Assembly (NCBI RefSeq): GCF_016865235.1
Contig: NZ_CP064030.1
Coordinates: 3,348,001 to 3,412,000, forward strand
Source of the DNA: Dyella caseinilytica
GTDB taxonomy: Bacteria > Pseudomonadota > Gammaproteobacteria > Xanthomonadales > Rhodanobacteraceae
Length of the DNA: 64,000 nucleotides
Direction of reading: 5' to 3'
The notes below the pieces were generated by a model. It was not told the origin of the DNA and made no database searches. It saw nothing but the letters and a program-made list of their open reading frames with translations. Positions 1-9,072 of the stretch are shown here, piece after piece (the stretch's first letter is position 1; every line of letters starts with the position of its first letter). The translations under genes and the position numbers were made by a program.

Positions 1-64
1 CGTGAAAACACATCTTTCGCGGGCTATGCAACACCTGCGTGAGGAATTGGAGGCGTGGCGATGA
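1..64 (+). CDS. ECF-type RNA polymerase sigma factor, C-terminal end (partial)
   Basis: The reading frame is open from the left edge (first whole codon at base 2) and stops with TGA at 62-64. The last 20 residues read VKTHLSRAMQHLREELEAWR. This is the typical end of sigma-70 region 4.2 in ECF sigma factors, where a 'GTVKTxLxRAxxxLRxxL' helix recognises the -35 element. The stop overlaps the next ATG (ATGA at 61-64), so the two genes are probably translationally coupled. Only the tail is visible, so the sigma subgroup cannot be given. Confidence 0.72.
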   Translation, partial: VKTHLSRAMQHLREELEAWR

Positions 65-453
65 ACTCGTCCGATAAACAATTCGAACAGCGCGCTCGCG
101 CGCTATACCAGGAGGCCGCCCAGCGCATCGATCCTGTCACGGCCGGACGCCTGCGCGCCGCGCGCCGTACGGCTCTGGAGGCTACTGCTGCACATGCCTC
201 CTCGCATCATCGCGCACGCGTACTGCTGCCGGTCGGCGCATTGGCTGCCATGGCGCTCGCTGCGTTGATGATCTGGCAGCCGTCGCCGCGTCAGACCGAA
301 AGCAACACCCCTGCTGCCATGGTCACTGCCACCGAGCCGGACCTCGAGCAGTTACCCCCCGGTGCGGAAAAGGCCGATCCTGGTCTGTACCAGAATCTCG
401 ATTTCTATAGCTGGCTCGCTGCTAATGAAAGCGGCAACCAGTCCAAACGTTGA
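61..453 (+). CDS. small single-span membrane protein, sigma-factor-linked
   Basis: A 130-residue protein starting at the ATG that overlaps the sigma gene stop. The N-terminal 50 residues are charged and Ala/Arg-rich. One hydrophobic segment lies at about residues 53-72, followed by a Pro/Thr-rich and acidic C-terminal part of about 58 residues. No catalytic motif or zinc anti-sigma signature (HxxxCxxC) is visible. Position directly behind an ECF sigma gene, size and single membrane segment suggest an anti-sigma factor or sigma-linked membrane protein. That is inference from context. A GTG two codons upstream (55) is possible, but the ATGA overlap favours 61. Confidence 0.7.
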   Translation: MNSSDKQFEQRARALYQEAAQRIDPVTAGRLRAARRTALEATAAHASSHHRARVLLPVGALAAMALAALMIWQPSPRQTESNTPAAMVTATEPDLEQLPPGAEKADPGLYQNLDFYSWLAANESGNQSKR

Positions 454-456
454 TCC

Positions 457-969
457 ATGTTGCTACGACGACTTTGCCTGCCCTCGCTGTTCACCCTGAT
501 GCTCGGTCTGATGGCCGCGGCACCGGCGTATGCGCAAGGCGTTTCCCATCCGTGGAACACGCTTAGCCCCGCGCAACAGAACATGCTCCAGCCGCTGCAA
601 GCGCAGTGGGACACCCTGCCGCCCCAACGGCAGGAACGCATGCTCGGTCGCACCCAGGATTGGTTGAAACTGCCGCCCGATCAGCAGCAGCAGATCCGTG
701 ATCGCATCGCGCGCTGGCAGCAGATGACGCCGGAACAGCGCGAACAGGCGCGTGAGAATCAGCATCTCTACGATACCTTGCCGCCCTCGAAGCAGCAGGA
801 ACTGCACGAAGCCTTCAAGCGCTTCCAACAACTGCCGCCCGATCAGCGCGAAGCGTTGCGCCGCCAGTGGCAGGAACAAAGCCCTCAACAGAAACAGCAG
901 TGGCTGCAGCATCTGGGCCCGCATTCGACTCTGCCGGGCAAGCACGCCTTCGGCATGCCGGGCCGCTGA
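457..969 (+). CDS. DUF3106 domain-containing secreted protein
   Basis: A 170-residue protein beginning three bases after the previous stop. A signal peptide is evident (LRRLCLPSLFTLMLGLMAAAPAYAQ, cleavage near residues 26-28). The mature part is a series of short repeats of the kind 'W..LPP.QQ..M...AQ.W..L.P.QR....ERI..W..MTPEQR', rich in Gln, Arg and Pro. This is characteristic of the DUF3106 family, usually found behind an ECF sigma factor and a small membrane protein in Xanthomonadales. Probably periplasmic; its function is not established. The tail is basic and Gln-rich. Confidence 0.85.
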   Translation: MLLRRLCLPSLFTLMLGLMAAAPAYAQGVSHPWNTLSPAQQNMLQPLQAQWDTLPPQRQERMLGRTQDWLKLPPDQQQQIRDRIARWQQMTPEQREQARENQHLYDTLPPSKQQELHEAFKRFQQLPPDQREALRRQWQEQSPQQKQQWLQHLGPHSTLPGKHAFGMPGR

Positions 970-1008
970 TCGCGCGTCTTTCCTGGCAGAAGAGACGCAA
1001 GCGCCAGT

Positions 1009-2109
1009 TCAGGCCTTCAACAAAATTTCGCCTTGGCGAACCACGCAGCTCTTCGCCACTAGCTCGTCGTCGAAATCGGGCTTCAACGCACCGTCGCGTA
1101 TCAGCAATTCAGCAAAATTGTAGATATTGCGCGCATACATTTCCGAAGCGTGCAACGGCGCGCCTGCGGCGAGATTGAGCGGTCCCAGTATCACTACGCC
1201 ATCGTGCACGACCCGTTCGCCAGGACGAGTCAATTCGCAGTTGCCGCCGCTTTCTGCAGCGAGGTCGACGATCAAGGCGCCGGGCTTCATGCCATCCACC
1301 ATCGCTGCGGTGAGGATTTTCGGCGCCGGACGGCCGGGCACCGCCGCCGTGCTGACCACTACGTCGAAAACCTTCAGGTGCTCAGCCAGTGCTTGCTGCT
1401 GGGCGGCACGTTCTTCCGCCGTGAGCTCGCGCGCGTAGCCTCCGCTGCCTGCAGCACTGACGCCCAGTTGCAGAAACTTGGCACCCAACGATTCGACCTG
1501 CTCGCGCGTTTCGGGGCGCACATCGTAGCCCTCGATCTGGGCGCCAAGACGACGTGCCGTGGCAATGGCCTGAAGGCCCGCGACGCCTGCGCCGATCACG
1601 AGCACACGTGACGGACGAATCGTGCCTGCTGCAGTGGTGAGCATGGGAAAGAATTTCGGCGCGTTCTCTGCAGCGATCAGCATCGCGCGATAACCCGCAA
1701 CGGCCGCCTGCGAACTCAACACATCCATCGCCTGCGCACGTGTCGTGCGTGGCAACAGCTCCAGCGAAAAGGCGGTCAGTTTGTACTCGGCCAGTACCCG
1801 GATACGGGTTGCCGCATCGTGCGGTCGGAGTTGCCCGACGATGACGCAGCCTTCACGCAAACGGGCCAGCGCAGTGTCGTCCGGCGGCAATACACACGCG
1901 AGCAAATCGGCTTCACGGCTTATCTGGTCCGCATCCGCGAACTCCACATCCGCATAACTTGCATCGGGAAATCCGGCGGCCGCACCTGCGCTGTGTTCGA
2001 GCAGCACACGCACGCCCTTGCCGCGAAGCTTCTTTGCCACTTCCGGCGTGATTGCCACACGCCGCTCGCCAGCGACGGTTTCACGCAATGCGGACACGGT
2101 GATCGACAT
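1009..2109 (-). CDS. pntA: NAD(P) transhydrogenase subunit alpha, part 1 (PntAa-type)
   Basis: A 366-residue protein of the alanine dehydrogenase/PNT family. The start at 2109 gives MSITVSALRETVAGERRVAITPEV, the usual N-terminus of PntA; the frame is open further upstream without a plausible start. It has the N-terminal AlaDh_PNT domain and a Rossmann motif GAGVAGLQA at roughly residues 171-179, so it is the NAD(H)-binding dI component of proton-translocating transhydrogenase. The family normally works with membrane subunits PntAb and PntB, usually encoded directly downstream. Here the downstream neighbour is the convergent DUF3106 gene and no pntAb or pntB is in the window. It could be a stand-alone dehydrogenase-like paralogue. 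Confidence 0.85.
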   Translation of the reverse strand: MSITVSALRETVAGERRVAITPEVAKKLRGKGVRVLLEHSAGAAAGFPDASYADVEFADADQISREADLLACVLPPDDTALARLREGCVIVGQLRPHDAATRIRVLAEYKLTAFSLELLPRTTRAQAMDVLSSQAAVAGYRAMLIAAENAPKFFPMLTTAAGTIRPSRVLVIGAGVAGLQAIATARRLGAQIEGYDVRPETREQVESLGAKFLQLGVSAAGSGGYARELTAEERAAQQQALAEHLKVFDVVVSTAAVPGRPAPKILTAAMVDGMKPGALIVDLAAESGGNCELTRPGERVVHDGVVILGPLNLAAGAPLHASEMYARNIYNFAELLIRDGALKPDFDDELVAKSCVVRQGEILLKA

Positions 2110-2245
2110 CGGCCATCCCCTGCAAAGTAGTCGCATCATCCTAGCCGATGCCTGTGGCCAGGCGAACCTTCCTTTGCCACCTATGCCTCGGGTTAGACTG
2201 GCCGGCCCGGCACCCGCTGGCAGCGGGACCCGTACGGAGACACCG

Positions 2246-2659
2246 ATGTCCGAGCACACCGTCAGCAACACCCTGCTGGATCTTGCCCGCAGCGCACGCC
2301 AGTCCGCCTATGCGCCCTACTCGCGCTTTCAGGTTGGCGCGGCCCTGCAAACCCACGACGGCAAGCTGTTCCTGGGCTGCAATGTTGAGAATGCCGCCTA
2401 CGGCCTGTGCAACTGTGCTGAACGCACAGCTTTGTTCAGCGCCATCGCCGCCGGCTACAAACCCGGCGATTTCAGAGCCATCGCTGTCATTGCCGACACG
2501 CCGGAACCCGTCACGCCCTGCGGCTCCTGCCGTCAGGTACTGGCCGAACTGTGCGATCCCGCAACGCCAGTACTGCTGGCCAACACCGCCGGCAATACGC
2601 GCCAGACCACAGTAGAAGCACTGCTGCCGGATGGTTTTCGGCTGCTTCCATCGCGCTGA
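2246..2659 (+). CDS. cdd: cytidine deaminase
   Basis: A 137-residue protein, the size of the homotetrameric class of cytidine deaminases that convert (deoxy)cytidine to (deoxy)uridine in pyrimidine salvage. Visible motifs are the substrate-binding GCNVENA (residues 44-50), the CAE motif (C57, E59: zinc ligand and proton shuttle) and PCGSCRQVL (C92 and C95: zinc ligands). The start at 2246 places SAYAPYSRFQVGAAL in the usual position. The frame is open upstream, but that part has no family resemblance. Divergent from pntA. Confidence 0.95.
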   Translation: MSEHTVSNTLLDLARSARQSAYAPYSRFQVGAALQTHDGKLFLGCNVENAAYGLCNCAERTALFSAIAAGYKPGDFRAIAVIADTPEPVTPCGSCRQVLAELCDPATPVLLANTAGNTRQTTVEALLPDGFRLLPSR

Positions 2660-2703
2660 ATACAAGGTTGTAGGATAGGCGTTTCCCCCGATATCCCCTA
2701 CTC

Positions 2704-3279
2704 ATGTCCGACGCGCTCACGCTGCTGCAACAACGTCATTCCGCGCCCTCGCGCCAATTGGGCACACCCGCTCCCGATGCGGCCACTTTGCGAGCGCTGC
2801 TCGAAGCGTCCATCCGCGTTCCCGATCACGGCAAGCTGGAACCGTTCCGGCTGATCGAATTGCGCGGTGACGACAAGCTGAGATTTGGCGAACGCCTGAC
2901 CGAACGCGCCATTCGCCGCGATCCGCACCTGCCGGAATCCAAGCGCGAAAAGGAACGCATGCGTTATACCTTTGCACCGCTGGTGATTGTGGTCGTCGCG
3001 CGATTGAATGCGGAAGCCGGCATTCCGGAAATCGAGCAGAAGCTTTGCGCCGGCAATGTCGCCTATAACATCCTGCTCGGCGCCTACGCGCTCGGCTTCG
3101 GCGCGCAATGGCTCACTGGCTGGGCGGCTTACGATCCGGAAGTGGCGCAACTGCTTGGCCTGGCCAGCAACGAATGTGTGATTGGCTTCGTGCACCTTGG
3201 TACGCCGCAGGCAGAGATCCCCGATCGCGATCGCCCAGTGCTGAATACCCTGCTGAGCCAATGGAAGGCACCGGCGTGA
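2704..3279 (+). CDS. nitroreductase family protein (YdjA-like)
   Basis: A 191-residue FMN-dependent nitroreductase of the short YdjA type. Typical segments are RHSAPSRQLGTPAPDAATL at the N-terminus (Arg and Ser contact FMN), RVPDHGKLEPFRLIEL near residues 39-54, and the C-terminal GFGAQWLTGW and GFVHLGTP segments. The physiological substrate of this group is not known; NAD(P)H-dependent reduction of nitroaromatics or quinones is the family activity. The stop overlaps the start region of the downstream exonuclease gene, indicating an operon. Confidence 0.9.
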   Translation: MSDALTLLQQRHSAPSRQLGTPAPDAATLRALLEASIRVPDHGKLEPFRLIELRGDDKLRFGERLTERAIRRDPHLPESKREKERMRYTFAPLVIVVVARLNAEAGIPEIEQKLCAGNVAYNILLGAYALGFGAQWLTGWAAYDPEVAQLLGLASNECVIGFVHLGTPQAEIPDRDRPVLNTLLSQWKAPA

Positions 3280-4175
3280 CGCGCTCCAGCCTGCCCACGG
3301 CACATCTGATCGATGGCAGCCTGTACGTGTTTCGCGCCTGGCATTCGATGCCGGACGAGTTCCATGACGCAGACGGTCATCCGGTGAACGCCGTGCACGG
3401 CTATACACGCTTTCTGTGCGAATTGCTGGAACGCGAACAGCCATCGCATCTTGCGGTAGCGTTCGACGCATCGCTGACCACTTCGTTCCGCAACGCGATC
3501 TATCCCCAGTACAAGGCGAATCGCGAACTGCCTCCGCCGGATCTGGAGCGGCAATTCGTGCAATGCCGTGCCGTCACCGAAGCGCTGGGCATTCGCGTAC
3601 TGATCGATCACAGCTTCGAAGCGGATGATCTGATCGGCAGCATGCTGTGGGGACTGCGCGCCAACGGTTTTCGCAGCGTGATCGTTTCGGCGGACAAGGA
3701 TTTTGGCCAGTTGCTCAGCGAACACGACGAGCAATGGGACTTTGCGCGCAACATGCGCTGGGGACCCGCCGGCGTATTCGAACGTCTTGGCGTGCACCCG
3801 GAGCAGGTCGCAGATTACCTTGCACTATGCGGCGATGCGGTGGACAACATTCCAGGTGTACCCGGCATTGGCGCGAAAACCGCGGCGGCGTTGCTTGGTC
3901 ATTTCGGCAGTCTCGACGCCTTGCTCGAGCGTGTGGAAGAAGTGCCGTTCCTACGTTTGCGCGGTGCAGCCAGTTGCGCAGCAAAACTGCGCGAGCATGG
4001 CGAATCGGCAAAACTGTATCGTCGACTTACCCGTATCGCACTGGATGCACCGGTCGAGGGCCATGCCGAGGCCTTGCTGCGCCATCCTGCGCCAGGCGCG
4101 CTCGAGCCATTGTGCGAGCAACTTCGTTTTGGACCGCTGACACGCAATCGCTTGCGTGCACTCAACGGCGGTTGA
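3261..4175 (+). CDS. 5'-3' exonuclease / flap endonuclease (Xni / PolA N-domain type)
   Basis: A 304-residue stand-alone 5'-3' exonuclease related to the N-terminal domain of DNA polymerase I. Acidic metal-binding motifs are in order: LIDGSLYVFRAW, VAFDASLTTSFRN, FEADDLIGS, VSADKDFGQLL and GDAVDNIPGVPGIGAKTAAALL, the last being the helix-3-turn-helix DNA-binding element. It overlaps the nitroreductase gene by 19 bases if the ATG at 3261 is used. An in-frame GTG at 3276, overlapping the upstream TGA, would give 299 residues and is equally plausible. Expected to act in Okazaki fragment or flap processing; a separate full-length polA is likely elsewhere. Confidence 0.9.
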   Translation: MEGTGVTRSSLPTAHLIDGSLYVFRAWHSMPDEFHDADGHPVNAVHGYTRFLCELLEREQPSHLAVAFDASLTTSFRNAIYPQYKANRELPPPDLERQFVQCRAVTEALGIRVLIDHSFEADDLIGSMLWGLRANGFRSVIVSADKDFGQLLSEHDEQWDFARNMRWGPAGVFERLGVHPEQVADYLALCGDAVDNIPGVPGIGAKTAAALLGHFGSLDALLERVEEVPFLRLRGAASCAAKLREHGESAKLYRRLTRIALDAPVEGHAEALLRHPAPGALEPLCEQLRFGPLTRNRLRALNGG

Positions 4176-4211
4176 CGCACAACTCCCTTTCAACTTCCCT
4201 CATCACCCGCC

Positions 4212-4778
4212 ATGAACCAGACGAATCGCAAACCCCAGGACGCCAGCGCCGAACCCGAAATCCTTTATCAAGGACGGTGGCTAAGTTTGCGTCGCCGCGG
4301 TCGCTGGGAATACGCCGAGCGGAACAATCCGGGCGGTGCGGTCATCATTCTGGCGGTAACGCCCGAGGACAAAATCCTGTTTGTGGAGCAATACCGGGTT
4401 GCCGTACAGAAGTTCACCATCGAGATGCCGGCTGGACTGGTAGGTGATCTTGCCGGCAGCGAGAGCGAAAGCGTTTTGCTCGCCGCGCAACGCGAGCTGG
4501 AAGAAGAAACCGGTTATCGCTGCAGCCACGTCAGCTTCGTGCACGAAGGGCCGACATCGTCCGGCATGAGCAGCGAGATCATCGCGTTCGTACGTGCGCA
4601 TGATCTGGTCAAGGTCAGCGACGGCGGCGGTGATGAAAGCGAGAACATCGTCGTTCACGAAATCCCGCGCAAGGAAGCCGCTGCATGGCTGCTTGCACGC
4701 AGCGCCGAGGGTTATTCGATCGATCCCAAGTTGTTTGCGGGACTGTGGTTTATCGAACACGCCGGATTGTTCGGCTAA
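4212..4778 (+). CDS. NUDIX hydrolase, ADP-ribose pyrophosphatase type
   Basis: A 188-residue Nudix protein. The Nudix box is recognisable around residues 75-102, ending in RELEEETGY, which carries the metal-binding glutamates. The upstream segment VEQYRVAVQKFTIEMPAGLVG is the Q/E-R-P-E-MPAGL pattern of ADP-sugar pyrophosphatases, so hydrolysis of ADP-ribose to AMP and ribose-5-phosphate is the best guess. It starts 36 bases after the exonuclease gene and ends just before a REP-like palindrome. Confidence 0.9.
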   Translation: MNQTNRKPQDASAEPEILYQGRWLSLRRRGRWEYAERNNPGGAVIILAVTPEDKILFVEQYRVAVQKFTIEMPAGLVGDLAGSESESVLLAAQRELEEETGYRCSHVSFVHEGPTSSGMSSEIIAFVRAHDLVKVSDGGGDESENIVVHEIPRKEAAAWLLARSAEGYSIDPKLFAGLWFIEHAGLFG

Positions 4779-4815
4779 AGCGTTTTTCGCTTATGTATGT
4801 GCATACCCTTTGTGT

Positions 4816-4843
4816 CGTCATTCCCGCTTTCGCGGGAATGACG
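4816..4843. repeat. REP-like palindrome
   Basis: A perfect 12-bp inverted repeat, CGTCATTCCCGC / GCGGGAATGACG, around a TTTC loop, lying just after the Nudix gene and before the convergent TMEM43-like gene. The same GTCATTCC(C/G)GC core recurs at 22027-22062 and in the 38824-38958 element. It is therefore a dispersed repeat family rather than a gene-specific terminator, although as RNA it could act as a stem. Confidence 0.8.
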
Positions 4844-4887
4844 GCAAAGAACGAGTCGCGAATGTAAGAGCCAGAGTCAAAATCGCT

Positions 4888-5934
4888 CTAGCTTGGCTTC
4901 AGCGCACGCACCCGCCACGCCGTCAGAGCAATGCCCACTAGCGTAAGCGCAAACCACCAGCCTGCTCGCGCGTTGTCGTTGCCCAGCCACAGCACCGCAT
5001 CGACCGCGCCAATTACCAATACGGCGATGGCAGGCGCAAGGATCGGGTCGATGCGCTGATAGTGCCAGCGCAGCAGCAACGCTGTTCCCAAGGTTGCCAG
5101 CAGGATCGAACCCAAGCGGCGCAACCACGAGTAATCCGGCGGCACCGGCAGATCCGAAAAGATATCCGCCAGCGGCACATCGCCCGATTGCACAGCAAAA
5201 CCCACACCGTCCGCCGCATCGCTGGCTGGCACCAGCCGATTGCCGCTTACTTTCGCCACCACGGTGACATCCTGGATCGGCACGGCTTCCCAGCTGACGC
5301 GCAAATCGCCTGCTTGCGGGTTGGACGGCACGGCACTGGTCACCAGGCTGTTATTGAACAGGCTGAAGCTCGCCGCGAGATTGCTCGGCAGGTTGCGCAA
5401 ATCCGGCGTAATCGGCTGGCTGCCGACCAAGGTGTGCACAAGCGCCGGGTCGAGCACGAAATCATTCAAGCGCACTGCGCCCGCATCGAATTGCGCACCC
5501 TCCAAGGGAAATTTGCCCGGATTGGTGTGGCCTTCAGAATGAGCGAAATGGCTGGAATCGATCGGATGATCTTCCCAGTCCAGTTCATAGGACGGCGGGC
5601 CGCCATAACTGACTTCGTGCCACTGGAACATCTGCACGTGGCGAATCAGCACCGGCTGGTTGGTCTGCTGGTTGAATTGCTGGTCCAGCGGCGCTTCCAC
5701 GACCTGCAAGGGCCCGACCACACGCACCATGTAGCCCTGCTCGTCGGCATCGGGTCGACCGTTCGCGCCCAGGTCGAGCACATCGCCACCATGCCGCTGT
5801 ATCTGCGTGCGGTAATCGATGTGCCCCTTTTCGGTGACTGCCGCCACACCAACGCCAATCAGCAAGACGATAGCGCCCAGTGCGGGCAACAGCATTTCAC
5901 GGATTGAGAGAGGTGGCTTGCGCTCGCCGCTCAT
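4888..5934 (-). CDS. TMEM43 family membrane protein
   Basis: A 348-residue protein with one N-terminal membrane segment (about residues 14-33) and a large extracytoplasmic domain. A cluster of hydrophobic segments follows in the last 75 residues (SILLATLGTALLLRW, ILAPAIAVLVIGAVDAVLWL, WWFALTLVGIALTAW). This topology, with FQWHEVSYGGPPSYELDWEDHPIDSS-type sequence in the middle, is that of the TMEM43/LUMA family found in bacteria and animals. Its biochemical role is unknown. Transcribed downstream of the MBL hydrolase gene, with 27 bases between them. Confidence 0.85.
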   Translation of the reverse strand: MSGERKPPLSIREMLLPALGAIVLLIGVGVAAVTEKGHIDYRTQIQRHGGDVLDLGANGRPDADEQGYMVRVVGPLQVVEAPLDQQFNQQTNQPVLIRHVQMFQWHEVSYGGPPSYELDWEDHPIDSSHFAHSEGHTNPGKFPLEGAQFDAGAVRLNDFVLDPALVHTLVGSQPITPDLRNLPSNLAASFSLFNNSLVTSAVPSNPQAGDLRVSWEAVPIQDVTVVAKVSGNRLVPASDAADGVGFAVQSGDVPLADIFSDLPVPPDYSWLRRLGSILLATLGTALLLRWHYQRIDPILAPAIAVLVIGAVDAVLWLGNDNARAGWWFALTLVGIALTAWRVRALKPS

Positions 5935-5961
5935 CGAACCTCCGGCCGTATGGATGGAACT

Positions 5962-6810
<849 letters not shown>

Positions 6811-6925
6811 GAGTACGTCCGCCTGAAGGTTCGGCGCTTGGCGCTTGGAGAGCCAATTATCGCACTCAACCCCGCCCTCAATGTGAGAGCGGAGTTAGCG
6901 TCTGATCAAATTCCCAGATGGGCGA

Positions 6926-8641
6926 TTACTGTACCTTGCCCAGACCATCCGGCCTGCGCGGATCGCTCGCTGCATCCAGCTTGTTGCTGCGGCGATCCCA
7001 GATCACCACATTCATGAAGCCCCAGGGCTCGCGATCCTTGAGCGTGTAACCCATCTTCGTAAGCGCTGCGCTGGTATCGGCGTCGAAGGCGCCGGGTTCC
7101 ACAGAGACCACGTCCGGCATGAACTGGTGATGGAAGCGCTTGTGCGCCACGACCTGATGGGCATCGCCACCATCAATGAAAGCAAGAATACCTTCCAGCA
7201 CCTGCGTGATGATGGTCGAGCCACCGGGTGAACCGATCACCGCGGTGCGGTCCGGACCGATCACGATGCTGGGCGACATGGATGACAGCATGCGCTTGCC
7301 CGGTTCGGGGGCGTTGGCCTTGCTGCCGAGCAATCCATAGACGTTGGGCTTGTTCGGCACTAACGCGAAATCGTCCATCTCGTCATTGAGCAGCACGCCG
7401 GTGCCCTGCGCAACAAAGGTCGAGCCGAGTATGTAATTCACCGTCGAAGTGATACCGACCATATTGCCGTCTGCATCGATGATCGAGAAATGCGTGGTGT
7501 GCATGCCCGGATCCTGGCCGCTGGTCGGCGACAGCATCGACGAAGGTGTGGCCTTATCCGGCAGGATGGTCTGGCGCAAGCCATCGGCGTAATACGGCGA
7601 CAGCAGTATATCCAGCGGCATCTTCACGAAGTCCGGATCGCCTAGGTAATCGTTGTGATCGCGGAAGGCTCGGCGCATCGCTTCGATCACCAGATGAATG
7701 CGATGCACTTGATCGAGCTGGCTCGTGTCGAAGCCGGAAAGAATGTTGAGGATTTCGGCAATCGCCACGCCGCCCGATGACGGCGGTGGTGCTGTGATGA
7801 TCTTGTAGCCGCGGTAGTCGACGGTGATCGGCGTGCGCTCTTTCACGCGGTACGACGAAAGATCCTTCAGATCCCAATTGCCGCCCGCTGCGTGCACGGC
7901 GTCCACTAGCTTCTGCGCTGTTTCGCCGCTGTAAAAGCCTGAGTCACCGTATTGCGCCAGCAACTCCAGCGTGTGCGCCTGATCGGGATTGCGCCAGATT
8001 TCGCCTTCTGCGGGCGGCTTGCCGTTGGGCAGATAGACAGCCGCGGAAGCAGGCCAGCGCTGCAGATTCGTCTGCTCGTCCTTGATCGCGCCGAGCAGGC
8101 GGCTATCCGGTTTGAAGCCATCGCGCGCCGTGCGGATAGCCGGTGCGAGCGAAACCGTCAGCGGCAATTTACCGTAGTGCTTGGCCAGCCAGACCAAACC
8201 CGCCGGTTCACCGGGAATGCCGGCAGACAATGGCCCCTTCAACGCGGTATCGCGATTGGGCGAGCCATCCGGATTGAGGTAATCCTTGGGATTAATTGCA
8301 GCCGGCGCGGTTTCGCGCGCATCAATGAAAACGTTGCGACCAGTGGAAGCCACGTGCATGGTCGCCATGAAGCCACCACCGATGCCCGAACTTTCCGGCT
8401 CGACCACCGACAGCGTGGACGCGACGGCAATTGCGGCATCGAACGCATTGCCACCTTTGGCCAGCACCTCGAAGCCTGCTTCGGTCGCTAGCGCATTGGC
8501 GCTGGCGATGCCGGCGTGGCCGGGACGTTGCGCAAGTTGCGTTGTCTGGATGGAAGGTTTGGGACTGTCAGCGGCAAATGCTCCACTCGCCCCCAATGCA
8601 AAACCGATAAGCAACACGTGCCAACGCAACGCAAGCTTCAT
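6926..8641 (-). CDS. ggt: gamma-glutamyltransferase
   Basis: A 571-residue precursor with a signal peptide (hydrophobic residues 8-24, ending AFAAD). It is an N-terminal nucleophile hydrolase that self-cleaves into large and small subunits; the expected new N-terminal nucleophile is T382 in HTTHFSIID. Other family signatures are SGIGGGFMATM in the large subunit, ITSTVNYILGS, and SMSPSIV...GSPGGSTIITQVLEG near the C-terminus. It acts in the periplasm on glutathione and gamma-glutamyl compounds. The start overlaps the stop of the upstream ferredoxin gene by four bases (ATGA). Confidence 0.96.
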   Translation of the reverse strand: MKLALRWHVLLIGFALGASGAFAADSPKPSIQTTQLAQRPGHAGIASANALATEAGFEVLAKGGNAFDAAIAVASTLSVVEPESSGIGGGFMATMHVASTGRNVFIDARETAPAAINPKDYLNPDGSPNRDTALKGPLSAGIPGEPAGLVWLAKHYGKLPLTVSLAPAIRTARDGFKPDSRLLGAIKDEQTNLQRWPASAAVYLPNGKPPAEGEIWRNPDQAHTLELLAQYGDSGFYSGETAQKLVDAVHAAGGNWDLKDLSSYRVKERTPITVDYRGYKIITAPPPSSGGVAIAEILNILSGFDTSQLDQVHRIHLVIEAMRRAFRDHNDYLGDPDFVKMPLDILLSPYYADGLRQTILPDKATPSSMLSPTSGQDPGMHTTHFSIIDADGNMVGITSTVNYILGSTFVAQGTGVLLNDEMDDFALVPNKPNVYGLLGSKANAPEPGKRMLSSMSPSIVIGPDRTAVIGSPGGSTIITQVLEGILAFIDGGDAHQVVAHKRFHHQFMPDVVSVEPGAFDADTSAALTKMGYTLKDREPWGFMNVVIWDRRSNKLDAASDPRRPDGLGKVQ

Positions 8642-8892
8642 CCCTTGGCCTCCATCAGATGTTTGTATTTATCTTCGAGCTGCCCGTGCGTTTCGGTATG
8701 CGCGGGGTCGACGATGATGCATTCCACTGGGCACACGACCACGCACTGCGGCTCGTCGTGATGACCGATGCATTCAGTACAAAGGGCCGGATCGATGACG
8801 TAGTACTCCTCGCCAAGCGAAATCGCCTTGTTAGGGCAGACGGGTTCGCAGACGTCACAGTTGACGCAGGTATCGAGGATCTTCAGGGACAT
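8638..8892 (-). CDS. YfhL-type 4Fe-4S dicluster ferredoxin
   Basis: An 84-residue ferredoxin with two cysteine clusters: CVNCDVCEPVC near the N-terminus and CTECIGHHDEPQCVVVC in the middle. The longer spacing in the second cluster (CxxCx8CxxxC) and the C-terminal extension TETHGQLEDKYKHLMEAKG are typical of the YfhL/FdxA-like group. It carries electrons in the cytoplasm; its partner is unknown. The gene overlaps ggt by four bases. In many gammaproteobacteria this ferredoxin gene lies next to coaD, as it does here with one lipoprotein gene between. Confidence 0.93.
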   Translation of the reverse strand: MSLKILDTCVNCDVCEPVCPNKAISLGEEYYVIDPALCTECIGHHDEPQCVVVCPVECIIVDPAHTETHGQLEDKYKHLMEAKG

Positions 8893-9039
8893 GCGGGTTT
8901 AGTCTACACGGGCCGGCGCTTATTGTGCGAAGCAACAAAGCGCGATATCGCCTCGGGGTGCGCCCTCCCCCTGCCCGGCAAGGGGAGATCGGGAATGGGT
9001 TGGACACACATGCCTCAAAGCACGCTTGGCCAACCTCAA

Positions 9040-9063
9040 CCCTCCCCTGCTGTCAGGGGAGGG
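9040..9063. repeat. 10-bp stem inverted repeat between lipoprotein and ferredoxin genes
   Basis: CCCTCCCCTG and CAGGGGAGGG flank a CTGT loop immediately after the stop of the lipoprotein gene (read on the minus strand). There is no T-run on either strand, so it is not a classic intrinsic terminator. It may stabilise the 3' end or attenuate read-through into the ferredoxin gene. The rest of the 180-base gap shows no coding signal. Confidence 0.5.
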
Positions 9064-9072
9064 GGAAAGGCA

